Positions 17,759 to 25,510 of a DNA stretch of 64,000 bases are shown here, piece after piece. A program made the translations under genes and the position numbers. Positions within the stretch are counted from its first letter, which is position 1; the number at the start of each line of letters is the position of its first letter. Below the pieces are notes generated by a model. It was not told the DNA's origin, did no database searches, and saw only the letters and a list, made by a program, of their open reading frames with translations. The DNA is from Deltaproteobacteria bacterium HGW-Deltaproteobacteria-13. Its GTDB lineage: Bacteria > Desulfobacterota > Syntrophia > Syntrophales > Smithellaceae. The stretch is taken from positions 55,711 through 119,710 of the forward strand of contig PHBJ01000013.1 of assembly GCA_002840555.1 (NCBI GenBank), in the 5' to 3' direction.

Positions 17759-17790
17759 ACCCTCCCCAGCCCCTCCCCTCAAGGGAGGGG
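17759..17790 (+). repeat. C/G-rich palindromic repeat, copy 1 (outer left)
   Basis: CACCCTCC followed by a stem CCCCTCCC-TCAA-GGGAGGGG. Same orientation as the copy at 18217-18250. It follows the hemB stop by 12 bp. Confidence 0.85.
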
Positions 17791-17823
17791 CAAAAGAAGA
17801 GAGAAATAGTTCCACTTCTTAAT

Positions 17824-17861
17824 CCCCTCTCCCTTGAGGGGAGAGGGTTAGGGAGAGGGTG
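17824..17861 (-). repeat. C/G-rich palindromic repeat, copy 2 (left end of the DUF559 cassette)
   Basis: Inverted relative to copies 1 and 3: stem CCCCTCTCCC-TTGA-GGGGAGAGGG, then TTAGGGAGAGGGTG. The first codons of the DUF559 ORF overlap its inner end. Confidence 0.85.
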
Positions 17862-19376
17862 AATGTTGGGGGTGAAGTGAAGTTAATAAAATCCAGATTA
17901 AATCACTTAGCCAAGAATTTAAGAACTAACCAAACAGAAGCGGAAAAGTTATTATGGAAACACTTAAAATCAAAACAACTGGACAATACAAAATTTCGCA
18001 GACAACAACCTATTGGCAACTACATTGTTGATTTTATATCTCTTGATAAGAACCTTATCATAGAATTAGATGGTGGTCAGCACGCTGAAGATAATAATAA
18101 AGATCAAGAACGCGACAGATGGCTTGTTAGTCAAGGGTTTAAAGTATTAAGATTTTGGAATAATGAAGTTCTACAAAATATAGAAGGCGTACTGGAATCT
18201 ATTATGGGAAAAATATCACCCTCCCCCAGCCCCTCCCCTCAAGGGAGGGGGGAAGAAAAGCTTAGCCCCTCTACCCTAAAGGGCACAGGAGGGAGGGAAG
18301 ACAATAAATCCAAAACTTCCCCTCTTGGGCTGGGAAATAAACCCCGCATGATCGCGTGGGAAGTGACGCGCAGCTGTAATTTAAACTGCGTGCATTGCCG
18401 GGCTGCGGCCAATTGCGGTCCTTATCCGGGAGAACTTTCCACTGATAAGTGCTTCAAGTTGATTGATGAAATTGCCGCCGTATCCTCGCCGGTAATTATT
18501 CTTACCGGCGGCGAACCGCTCTTAAGGCCGGATATTTTTGAAATCGCCGCCTATGGAACCAATAAAGGTTTGCGCATGGTCATGGCGACAAACGGTACTT
18601 TGGTTACTCCGGCTGTCGTGAAAAAAATGATGGAAAGCGGAATTAAAAGAGTCAGTATCAGCATTGACGGCAAAGATGCGCGCAGCCATGACGCCTTTCG
18701 TCAGGAGAAAGGCGCCTTTGCCGGAGCGATGGCGGGAATTGCCGCGCTCAAAGATGCCGGGATGGAATTTCAAATAAACACGACAATTACATCAACCAAT
18801 CTTGATCAAATCAAAGATATACTGACTTTGGCTAAAAATATTGGTGCCGCAGCGCATCATATATTCCTTTTGGTGCCCACAGGCCGTGGTAAAGACCTTG
18901 CCGCGCAGGCAATAACGGCCGCAGATTACGAAGAAACGCTGATGTGGTTCCATCAGGAAAGCTTGAATTGTGAAATTCAACTCAAAGCCACCTGCGCGCC
19001 GCATTACTTTCGCATCATGCATCAAAACAAGATCAAGGGCGTGGAGCCCAGGAAAAAAGAGGGGGGCCACTTTCACGAATCCACTAGGGGGTGTTTGGGA
19101 GGCATCACGTTTTGTTTTATTTCTCACGTAGGCCAGGTGCAGCCCTGCGGTTACCTGGAACTGAATTGCGGCAATGTGAAAGAGCAGAGCTTCGGCGAAA
19201 TTTGGGAAAATTCCGAAGTGTTTCGCAATCTGCGCGATTACAGCAAATATGGCGGCAAGTGCGGCAAGTGCCAATTTATCAAGGTTTGCGGCGGCTGCCG
19301 GGCGCGCGCGTATGAAGCGACGGGGGATTATCTATCTGAAGAACCGTTGTGCTTGTATCAACCAAAAGGCTGTTGA
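17859..19376 (+). CDS. ahbD: DUF559 endonuclease-like domain fused in frame to AhbD-like radical SAM heme synthase
   Basis: One open frame of 505 codons joins two unrelated proteins. Residues ~1-118 are DUF559 (restriction-endonuclease-like, Vsr-related): EAEKLLWKHLKSKQL, FRRQQPIGNYIVDF, IIELDGGQH and VLRFWNNEVL, with active-site D/E residues kept. Residues ~119-160 are low-complexity serine/proline/glycine translated from the palindromic repeat (KISPSPSPSPQGRGEE). From Met163 on comes AhbD: MIAWEVTRSCNLNCVHC with cluster cysteines 173, 177 and 180, ILTGGEPLLRPDI, and a C-terminal CGKCQFIKVCGGCRARAYEA motif. AhbD converts Fe-coproporphyrin III to heme. Reinitiation at ATG 18348 would give a near-native AhbD, but the Shine-Dalgarno there is poor (TGGGAAA). 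Either a real fusion or two overlapping products is possible. Confidence 0.88.
   Translation: MNVGGEVKLIKSRLNHLAKNLRTNQTEAEKLLWKHLKSKQLDNTKFRRQQPIGNYIVDFISLDKNLIIELDGGQHAEDNNKDQERDRWLVSQGFKVLRFWNNEVLQNIEGVLESIMGKISPSPSPSPQGRGEEKLSPSTLKGTGGREDNKSKTSPLGLGNKPRMIAWEVTRSCNLNCVHCRAAANCGPYPGELSTDKCFKLIDEIAAVSSPVIILTGGEPLLRPDIFEIAAYGTNKGLRMVMATNGTLVTPAVVKKMMESGIKRVSISIDGKDARSHDAFRQEKGAFAGAMAGIAALKDAGMEFQINTTITSTNLDQIKDILTLAKNIGAAAHHIFLLVPTGRGKDLAAQAITAADYEETLMWFHQESLNCEIQLKATCAPHYFRIMHQNKIKGVEPRKKEGGHFHESTRGCLGGITFCFISHVGQVQPCGYLELNCGNVKEQSFGEIWENSEVFRNLRDYSKYGGKCGKCQFIKVCGGCRARAYEATGDYLSEEPLCLYQPKGC
18217..18250 (+). repeat. C/G-rich palindromic repeat, copy 3 (right end of the DUF559 cassette)
   Basis: CACCCTCCCC-CAG followed by the stem CCCCTCCC-CTCAA-GGGAGGGG. 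It is translated in frame as the Ser-Pro-rich linker of the fusion ORF. A degenerate relative follows at 18264-18298. Confidence 0.85.
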
Positions 19377-19400
19377 CCGGGGGCGCATTCCCGGAGGGAG
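19371..19400 (+). repeat. Short dispersed repeat, copy A
   Basis: TGTTGACCGGGGGCGCATTC overlaps the stop codon of the ahbD frame. A near-identical stretch (one difference in the first 20) begins at 22878, right after polA. Both are followed by a GGA(G/C) tract and then AATGGA some 20-25 bp later. Confidence 0.7.
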
Positions 19401-19729
19401 TCGCAATTATAAATGGACAACTTCCTTGCCGGAAAAAGCCGAAGGCTTTACAAAACGCCCATCTGCGGCGTTGCGCGTCGTCCTTCGTCATTGCGACGTA
19501 TGAAAAAATACGTCTCATTCCTCAGGACTCGCGCGCCTTGCATCTGAACATTTTTGAACAGTCTTCAAAATAGTAATTTGTTTGATAAACAGTTTTAATT
19601 GTATTTTTAGATGTAAGTATTTCATATAATTAATCCCTCCCTTGAGGGGAGGGATATAGGGAGGGTGAAATCAAGTTAATATCCCCTTCCCTTAATCCCC
19701 GCTTACCGGGGGAGTGAAAGTGAATTATT
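19377..19729. repeat. 353-bp gene-free gap with a long imperfect inverted repeat and a solo palindrome
   Basis: 19452-19556 forms a long imperfect hairpin: its centre is a perfect GACGTAT-GAAAAA-ATACGTC (19495-19514), and its outer arms run from AAAACGCCCATCTGC on the left to GCATCTGAACATTTTT on the right. At 19633-19667 there is a solo copy of the C/G-rich palindrome (CCCTCCC-TTGA-GGGGAGGG, then AGGGAGGGTGA), oriented like copy 2 of the DUF559 cassette. No coding frame here looks real. Confidence 0.65.
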
Positions 19730-20179
19730 ATGATGGACGAGATCGATAAAAAAATATTAAATATTCTGCAAAAAGAATTTCCGCTGGAGGAACAGCCTTT
19801 CCTGATTGTCGGCAAGCGGTGCGGCATCAGCGAGAATGAAACAATCATTCGCGTCAAGAAGATGAAGGAAGAAGGCATCATTCGCCGGATAGGCGCTGTA
19901 TTTGACGGGAAAAAGCTTGGCCGTGTCAGCACGCTGTGTGCCGCGCGCGTGCCTGAAGAAAAAATAGACAACTTTGTTCAAATCGTGAACGCCAATAGAA
20001 ATGTTACGCATAATTACCGGCGTGACAATGAATACAATATCTGGTTTACCGTCAACGCGCCGACCGATAAAGAACTGAAAGCATTTTTAAAAGAGGTAAA
20101 AGAGAAAACAGGCGTTACGGATATTCTGGACATGCGGGCGGCGACAACATTTAAGATAGATGCTTCCTTTGATGTATAA
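19730..20179 (+). CDS. ahbA: Siroheme decarboxylase subunit, AhbA-like (Lrp/AsnC fold)
   Basis: 149 residues. An N-terminal AsnC-type helix-turn-helix (DEIDKKILNILQKEFPLEEQPF; IRVKKMKEEGIIRRIGAVFD) precedes a RAM-like domain with STLCAARVPEE and VTHNYRRDNEYNIWFTV. These are hallmarks of AhbA/NirD-type proteins, which act as enzymes decarboxylating siroheme to 12,18-didecarboxysiroheme. The STLCAARVP stretch favours AhbA over AhbB. The usual partner AhbB is not in the window, so it may be encoded elsewhere or this protein may act alone. Two adjacent ATGs are possible starts. Confidence 0.85.
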   Translation: MMDEIDKKILNILQKEFPLEEQPFLIVGKRCGISENETIIRVKKMKEEGIIRRIGAVFDGKKLGRVSTLCAARVPEEKIDNFVQIVNANRNVTHNYRRDNEYNIWFTVNAPTDKELKAFLKEVKEKTGVTDILDMRAATTFKIDASFDV

Positions 20180-20208
20180 AATCTACGAACCCTATAGAGT
20201 GATGACTC

Positions 20209-22866
20209 ATGACAGAAAAAAATAAAACACCTCTGGTCGCTCTTGTTGACGGCAGCAATTATATTTACCGCGCCTTCTACGCGATTCCTCATTTGACTAA
20301 CTCCAAAGGTTTTCCCACGAACGCCATTTATGGCTTTACCAACATGCTGATGAAGCTGCTGCGCGATCTTGCGCCGGATTACATAGTGGTGACGTTCGAT
20401 CTCAGGGGGCCGACGACCCGCCATGGAGAATTTGAAGATTATAAAGCGACGCGCAAGCCCATGCCGGACGACCTGATTCCGCAGATACCGTTTATCAAGG
20501 ATGTTGTCCGCGGCTTTTCCATTTGCGTTCTGGAAAAGCAGGGGACCGAAGCTGACGACCTGATCGGGACGCTCGCGCTTCAGGCGAGTGCAAAAGGATG
20601 GCGCACCGCTATCATCTCCGGCGACAAGGATTTAATGCAGATGATCGATGACCAGGTCACGATGGTCGATACGATGAAAGACAAAACCTATGATGCGGCC
20701 GCGGTCAAAGAGAAATTCGGCGTAGGGCCCGACAAGGTGGTGGAGATTCTGGGACTGATGGGCGATACGTCCGATAACATTCCCGGCGTGCCGGGCATCG
20801 GCCCGAAGACGGCGCAGAGGCTTATCGAAGAATATGGTTCGGTGGATGCCGTGATTGAAAACGCGGAGAATCTGCGCAACGTGAAGTTACGCGAGAGCTT
20901 CCGTCAGTATGCCGGGCAGGCGAGACTCAGCCGCCAGTTGGCCTTGATTCGCAAAGATATCGAAATGGATTTTGATCTGCGGGACGCCGCGCGCAAAGAG
21001 CCGGATAAGGAATCTCTTTCCAAACTCTTCAGTGAATTTGAATTCTCTTCGCTCCTGCAGCAAATTAAGACAAACACCGCGAAACCGGTTAAAGAGTGCA
21101 CCGTGGTTGCAAACAGCGGGGCTCTATCCCGGATGATCACAAAATTGCATGACTGTTCAAAGATCGCCTGCGAAATGGTCTGGGAGAAAAATCCCCCGCC
21201 GGAATTAATCGGCATGGCTTTGAGCGCCGATGACGAATTGTTTTATCTGCCGCTTTCGCATACCAACGCCGGGGAGCAGTTGCCTGTAAAAGAAGCATTA
21301 GCCGCGCTTGCTCCGGTTTTGAAAAATGCCCGGATCATAAAATATGTTTATGATTTAAAAACCGCACTTGTCAATCTCGCGAACCTTGAAGTTCATTCAG
21401 GCGAAGATTTGCAGTTAGCTGCTTATTTGCTCAATCCCGCCAGGCACGCCTATGAACTCGATGAAATCGTCTGGGAATATCTCCATGAGCGCATTCCCGC
21501 GCAAAATGATGTGGCCGGAGGAAAAGGCAAGATGTATCCGCTGGCTTTAGTGCCGGTCGATAAAATGGCCGTCTGCGAGGGACCGCGCGCTGATGCAATT
21601 TTTTCTCTTGCCCCGATCCTTGAAGAACAATTAAAGAAAACGGACGCCAATGAACTTTACCGTAAGGTGGAGATGCCGCTTTTATATGTTCTTGCCGATA
21701 TGGAGAAAAAGGGTGTGCTGGTGGACACCTCTCTTTTAAAGCAGATGTCAACGGAGTTGGGACGATTGCTGTCCCTTTCGGAAGAAAAAATATTTCGACT
21801 CGCCGGTGAAAAATTTAACATTAATTCGCCCAAACAATTACAGACGATTTTGTTTGAAAAACTAAAGCTGCCCGCGGGGAAGAAAACAAAAGAAGGGTAC
21901 TCGACCGATGTGGATGTTTTAACTGAACTTGCCCGCGGTCACGAACTGCCCGCGGAGATTCTGGCTTACCGCTCTTTATCCAAACTCAAATCCACGTATG
22001 TGGACGCACTGCCTGCCCTGATTCATCCGCAAACCGGCAGAATTCACACCTCCTATAACCAGACCGTAGCAGCGACGGGCAGACTCTCCAGCAGTAATCC
22101 TAATTTACAGAATATTCCCATCCGGACGCTCGAAGGCAAAAGAATCCGGCAGGCCTTCATCGCCGACCCGGATTGTCTTTTGATTTCCGCCGACTATTCG
22201 CAAATCGAACTTCGGGTGCTGGCGCATTTATCGGAAGATGAAGCGCTGCTTGAGGCCTTTTCCTCCAATGAAGATATTCACAGCCGCACGGCTTCGGATG
22301 TTTTCGGCGTTTTTCCGCAGATGGTGAATGCCGATATGCGCCGTCAGGCCAAGGTCATTAATTTCGGAATTTTATACGGAATGAGCGCTTTCGGTCTGGC
22401 TAAGGAACTGGGTGTTTCCATGAAAATGGCCCAGGAATACATTGACGGATATTTCAAGCGCTATAAAAAAGTGCGCGTCTATCTGGATGGAATTCTGGAA
22501 GGTGCACGCCGGGACGGTTTCGTCAGCACATTGCTGAACCGCAGGCGCTACCTGCCGGAATTAAAAAGCAAGATTCCTTCCGTGCGCCAGTTTGCCGAAC
22601 GCATGGCGATCAATACTCCCATTCAGGGAACCGCCGCTGATTTGATCAAAGTGGCGATGGTCAACATTGATCACCTGCTGACCAAAACGAATCTTTCCGC
22701 CCGGCTGATCATGCAGGTGCATGATGAACTGGTCGTCGAAGCGCCGCAAAAAGAAAAAGAAGCCGTCATGCGACTTGTCAAAAAAGAAATGGAAGAAGTC
22801 ATTCAGCTGAAGGTGCCGCTCAAGGTTGAGATTGCGAGCGGGAAAAACTGGGATGAGGCCCACTAG
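20209..22866 (+). CDS. polA: DNA polymerase I, proofreading motif lost
   Basis: 885 residues. Residues 1-~290 are the 5' nuclease (LVDGSNYIYRAFYAIP, EADDLIGTLA, ISGDKDLMQ, GVPGIGPKTA). Residues ~300-470 have the 3'-5' exonuclease fold, but motif I reads IACEMVWEK around Cys321 where active enzymes have DxE, so proofreading should be absent. Residues ~480-885 are the polymerase: motif A DYSQIELRVLAH, motif B RRQAKVINFGILYG, motif C MQVHDELVVEAP, all intact. It fills gaps in repair and removes Okazaki primers. It lies 29 bp after ahbA and may be read through from the tetrapyrrole operon. Confidence 0.97.
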   Translation: MTEKNKTPLVALVDGSNYIYRAFYAIPHLTNSKGFPTNAIYGFTNMLMKLLRDLAPDYIVVTFDLRGPTTRHGEFEDYKATRKPMPDDLIPQIPFIKDVVRGFSICVLEKQGTEADDLIGTLALQASAKGWRTAIISGDKDLMQMIDDQVTMVDTMKDKTYDAAAVKEKFGVGPDKVVEILGLMGDTSDNIPGVPGIGPKTAQRLIEEYGSVDAVIENAENLRNVKLRESFRQYAGQARLSRQLALIRKDIEMDFDLRDAARKEPDKESLSKLFSEFEFSSLLQQIKTNTAKPVKECTVVANSGALSRMITKLHDCSKIACEMVWEKNPPPELIGMALSADDELFYLPLSHTNAGEQLPVKEALAALAPVLKNARIIKYVYDLKTALVNLANLEVHSGEDLQLAAYLLNPARHAYELDEIVWEYLHERIPAQNDVAGGKGKMYPLALVPVDKMAVCEGPRADAIFSLAPILEEQLKKTDANELYRKVEMPLLYVLADMEKKGVLVDTSLLKQMSTELGRLLSLSEEKIFRLAGEKFNINSPKQLQTILFEKLKLPAGKKTKEGYSTDVDVLTELARGHELPAEILAYRSLSKLKSTYVDALPALIHPQTGRIHTSYNQTVAATGRLSSSNPNLQNIPIRTLEGKRIRQAFIADPDCLLISADYSQIELRVLAHLSEDEALLEAFSSNEDIHSRTASDVFGVFPQMVNADMRRQAKVINFGILYGMSAFGLAKELGVSMKMAQEYIDGYFKRYKKVRVYLDGILEGARRDGFVSTLLNRRRYLPELKSKIPSVRQFAERMAINTPIQGTAADLIKVAMVNIDHLLTKTNLSARLIMQVHDELVVEAPQKEKEAVMRLVKKEMEEVIQLKVPLKVEIASGKNWDEAH

Positions 22867-23185
22867 GCGGACAGGGTTGTTGACCGGGAGCGCATTCCCT
22901 CAGGACCGCGTAATGATGAATGGATGCCTTCCGTGAATAGATGGCGGAAAAGTATTTGATTGAAATATTTTTCATTAAAGGTTATTGATAGAACACAATT
23001 TTTAAATATTTATCAGTAGTCTATTACTCGTAATACTCTCCAATGGAGTGAGTATATTAGATGAACGATATGGGAAAAAACATAGAACCTGATTCCTCGA
23101 ATAGAGGAAACGGGTTCTATTATTTTGGGAAAATGAAATGGTAAATCTGCGGGTAAATTAGAAATTAAAGGAAAGGATTAAAATC
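22867..23185. other. 319-bp gap after polA with a dispersed repeat and two hairpins
   Basis: Copy B of the short repeat (TGTTGACCGGGAGCGCATTC) starts at 22878. An imperfect hairpin built on ATACTC/GAGTAT follows at 23032-23055. A stronger two-storey hairpin lies at 23082-23120: outer ATAGAACC/GGTTCTAT, inner TTCCTC/GAGGAA, each side separated by three unpaired bases, then TATTTT. The second could end polA transcription or lie in the leader of the next gene. A 27-codon frame from ATG 23061 reads through the hairpin; I do not call it a gene. Confidence 0.6.
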
Positions 23186-23722
23186 ATGTCCCCCAATGAC
23201 CCCCAAAAACTTCCGACAACATGGTCGCCTGAAATGTTGAATAAGTTTCATCAATTTATAAACTCTCTTTTACCGGTTAGTTTTGCTATTTTGGAAAAAA
23301 ATAAATCAACAACGTTTTTTGGAAAAAATAACTCAACATCATTTCGATCATCCAGAACAAGTCATATTTCTTATATCGGTATTGTCCCGGTTTCAGGATT
23401 TGAAAACATAAGTGTTATTTTTACTCCGGTAATGAATTTGGCGGAAGAATATGAAAACTACATTGGTTATATTGAAATAGTAAACAGTTCCAGGGAGGAT
23501 ACGGCTCCCGCGCCGGAGATAAGAGGATATATTCGTGAAAATTCAGGAATTTGCGAAAACTTTAATGAAATGTTGATGGAATCAAAAATATTCAATTCAA
23601 AAATGTCTCCGGTCTATATTTATTTAGAACAATCTCATTGTTTAAAAGATAAACCTCCTGAAGAATTGTTAAAGAAAAAAATACCGATAAGAGAGATATC
23701 AACATTTCAAAAAATTTCTTGA
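23186..23722 (+). CDS. Hypothetical protein, no family recognised
   Basis: 178 residues with a good AAAGGAAAGG site upstream. No signal peptide or membrane segment. The sequence is rich in Ser, Asn and Lys, with a probable beta-rich middle (SHISYIGIVPVSGFENISVIF) and a helical C-terminus (KDKPPEELLKKKIPIREI). It is more AT-rich than polA. The stop codon is followed at once by an inverted repeat (23723-23746). Confidence 0.6.
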   Translation: MSPNDPQKLPTTWSPEMLNKFHQFINSLLPVSFAILEKNKSTTFFGKNNSTSFRSSRTSHISYIGIVPVSGFENISVIFTPVMNLAEEYENYIGYIEIVNSSREDTAPAPEIRGYIRENSGICENFNEMLMESKIFNSKMSPVYIYLEQSHCLKDKPPEELLKKKIPIREISTFQKIS

Positions 23723-23746
23723 GGGCGACGGGTCAACCCGTTGCCC
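23723..23746. repeat. Hairpin directly after the hypothetical gene
   Basis: GGGCGACGGGT-CA-ACCCGTTGCCC: 11-nt arms with one G/T mismatch. There is no T-run, so it is a REP-like hairpin or transcript-stabilising stem more than a classic terminator. Confidence 0.6.
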
Positions 23747-23912
23747 GGCCGGAAGGGACTTCCACTATTGGCTTGACTTGCAAGTTGATTGACGTTTATA
23801 CTTTCACTTACCCGTCGTTTCTTCTCAGCGGGGAACTGTTGTTTTTTCTATTCCGGAGAATGTTTTTGCCGAATCGGATGCCGGAAAAATAATCCAGGGA
23901 AGGCCAACCATC

Positions 23913-24797
23913 GTGAGGAACGTGCAAGAAGAGATATTCAAGATGATCATCGAAAACATGGAGGATATTGCCCATGTCTGGCTGATCAGTGAAAACCGGT
24001 TCATCTATTTCAGTCCCGCCATCGAGAGGGTTCACGGTTTCACGCGAGAAGAAGCCCTCGGGCTGCACTGGAAAGAATTGATTGCTCCCGAGAGCATGGC
24101 GGATCATATCAAGTACACCGGCGCCCGGTATATCCAGGCAGCCCAAAACAATTTCCTGAAAAAATCCATTCTCCCCGAATACAATGAATATATGGGCTTG
24201 AGAAAAGACGGATCGCGCATCTGGCTGGAGGAAAACATCTTCTATCTGTGCGGTGAAAATGGCAAACCGACGCATTCTATAGGCATCAGCCGCGATATTT
24301 CTTCGCGCAAACAAGCCGCAGCACAGCTGGAATCCAAATACACCCATATGCAGGATATGGTCAGGGAACAGTCCGGGCAACTGAGCGAATTGAGTACGAC
24401 GGTCAAGGTGCTTCTGGAACAACAGGAATCGTTCAAGAAAAGTTACCGGAAGGATCTGGGTTCATTCATTGCCGGCATGGTCATGCCTTTTGTTGAAAAG
24501 CTCAAACAGAGCGGTTTGAACAAGCATCAGCTCTCCATGATCGAACGGATTGAATTCAGTCTCAACGATGCGGTTACCCCCATTGCCCGAAAGTTGACCT
24601 CCGGAGTATCCGCCCTTTCCCCCACGGCACTCCAGGTCGCCATGTTTATCAAAGAGGGGAAATCGACTAAGGAAATCGCCGAAATTATGAATCTCTCACC
24701 CAAAACTGTCGAGTTCCACCGGGAGAAAATACGAGAGAAATTCGGTATTAAGAACCAGAAAGCCAACCTCCGCTCCATCCTCAATTCCATGGAATAA
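23913..24797 (+). CDS. PAS domain - LuxR-type HTH transcriptional regulator
   Basis: 294 residues, from a GTG (23913). Residues ~5-130 form a PAS domain ending in a PAC-like segment (LRKDGSRIWLEENIFYLCGENGKP, SIGISRDISSRKQ). Residues ~135-175 look coiled-coil (LESKYTHMQDMVREQSGQL). Residues ~228-290 are a LuxR/NarL helix-turn-helix: LSPTALQVAMFIKEGKSTKE, IAEIMNLSPKTVEFHR, REKIREKFG. No receiver or kinase domain is fused, so it probably senses a signal directly through PAS. No partner gene is seen. Confidence 0.88.
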   Translation: MRNVQEEIFKMIIENMEDIAHVWLISENRFIYFSPAIERVHGFTREEALGLHWKELIAPESMADHIKYTGARYIQAAQNNFLKKSILPEYNEYMGLRKDGSRIWLEENIFYLCGENGKPTHSIGISRDISSRKQAAAQLESKYTHMQDMVREQSGQLSELSTTVKVLLEQQESFKKSYRKDLGSFIAGMVMPFVEKLKQSGLNKHQLSMIERIEFSLNDAVTPIARKLTSGVSALSPTALQVAMFIKEGKSTKEIAEIMNLSPKTVEFHREKIREKFGIKNQKANLRSILNSME

Positions 24798-24927
24798 GGG
24801 ATTACTAATTCCCCTATTCCTTATGGGTAAAGCCCCCGTACTCTTCCAGGTTTGAACAGCCCGCAAATTATGTTCTAATGCTCCTCAAGAAAGTTAATGC
24901 AAAACTATTTTCAGGGAGGAGCATAGG

Positions 24928-25170
24928 ATGTCTTTCCGCTTACCAAGAGTACATTACGGTCCCCTGATGAAACTGTGCCTTTGTATTCCCACAACCGCCG
25001 GAACCGGCATCGACGTTTCCCCTGTCGCTGTCGTCTATGATGAGAAGAACGGAGTGAAAAAAGCTCTGCCGCAGTCGGAAATCACCCCGGCCGCGGCCCT
25101 CGTTAATCCTTTGCTTCATGTCAGGTGCTTCCGTTCTAACATCTCAGCTTTTTTACAAACCTGCCTTTAG
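24928..25170 (+). pseudogene. Relic of an iron-containing alcohol dehydrogenase, internally deleted
   Basis: An 80-codon frame behind a good GGGAGGAG. The first residues MSFRLPRVHYGP match the typical N-terminus of Fe-dependent alcohol dehydrogenases. The sequence then jumps to the mid-protein LCIPTTAGTG and SPVAVVYDEKNGVKKALP region, followed by ITPAAALVNPLL, and loses similarity. About a hundred residues in between and the whole iron-binding C-terminus are missing. The usual SEV after AGTG reads IDV. A non-functional fragment is the simplest reading. Confidence 0.7.
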
Positions 25171-25264
25171 ATTCAACCACTGTTTATCTCTACCATAGCC
25201 GAGGGGGGCTGCCACCCCCCCTTGGCTCCCTCCTCCAAAACCTTTTAAAAAAATCCGGACGGCG

Positions 25265-25462
25265 CTCATCAGGTTGCGGTTGTTTTTCTGCCCGGTTCAA
25301 AAGCCTGTTTCGGGCTGTTTCGTCTTTTAAGATATCTCCTTTGTCTGCGGCAGAGGCCATGAAAGCTCCGAGCCGGTGCATTTTTATTATGTCCGCTGTT
25401 GATTTAAAGCTATGCACGACGGGATCCGCAGTGTGCACATCCGGATCTCCGTCCATCTGCAA
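25265..25462 (-). pseudogene. Duplicated C-terminal fragment of an iron-sulfur flavoprotein gene
   Basis: Translated on the minus strand it carries DPDVHTADPVVHSFKSTAD and GDILKDETAR, nearly identical to the C-terminus of the intact gene at 26246-26815; the DNA is also nearly identical (for example 25380-25440 against 26360-26420). The upstream two thirds of the gene are absent. The fragment ends in a G/C-rich hairpin at 25202-25222. It is a partial duplication about 1 kb from its parent, separated by the protease gene. Confidence 0.75.
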
Positions 25463-25510
25463 TAAACATAAAAAAATGAAATTTAACTCAATATATGGTA
25501 TAAATGTTTA

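Larger units (their letters stand above)
17824..18250. mobile_element. Candidate mobile cassette: DUF559 nuclease between inverted C/G-rich palindromes
   Basis: The nuclease coding segment (about 17859-18216) is bracketed by inverted copies of one palindromic repeat, inner ends GGGTG and CACCC touching the coding sequence on both sides. Another copy lies outside on the left, a degenerate one at 18264-18298 and a solo one at 19633-19667. The arrangement copies that of the GIY-YIG cassette 4 kb upstream. Mobility is inferred from layout only. Confidence 0.55.

Noticed and set aside
23061..23144. 27-codon frame through the hairpin after polA, leader-peptide-like
   Set aside because: No run of regulatory codons and no evident ribosome site; probably chance.
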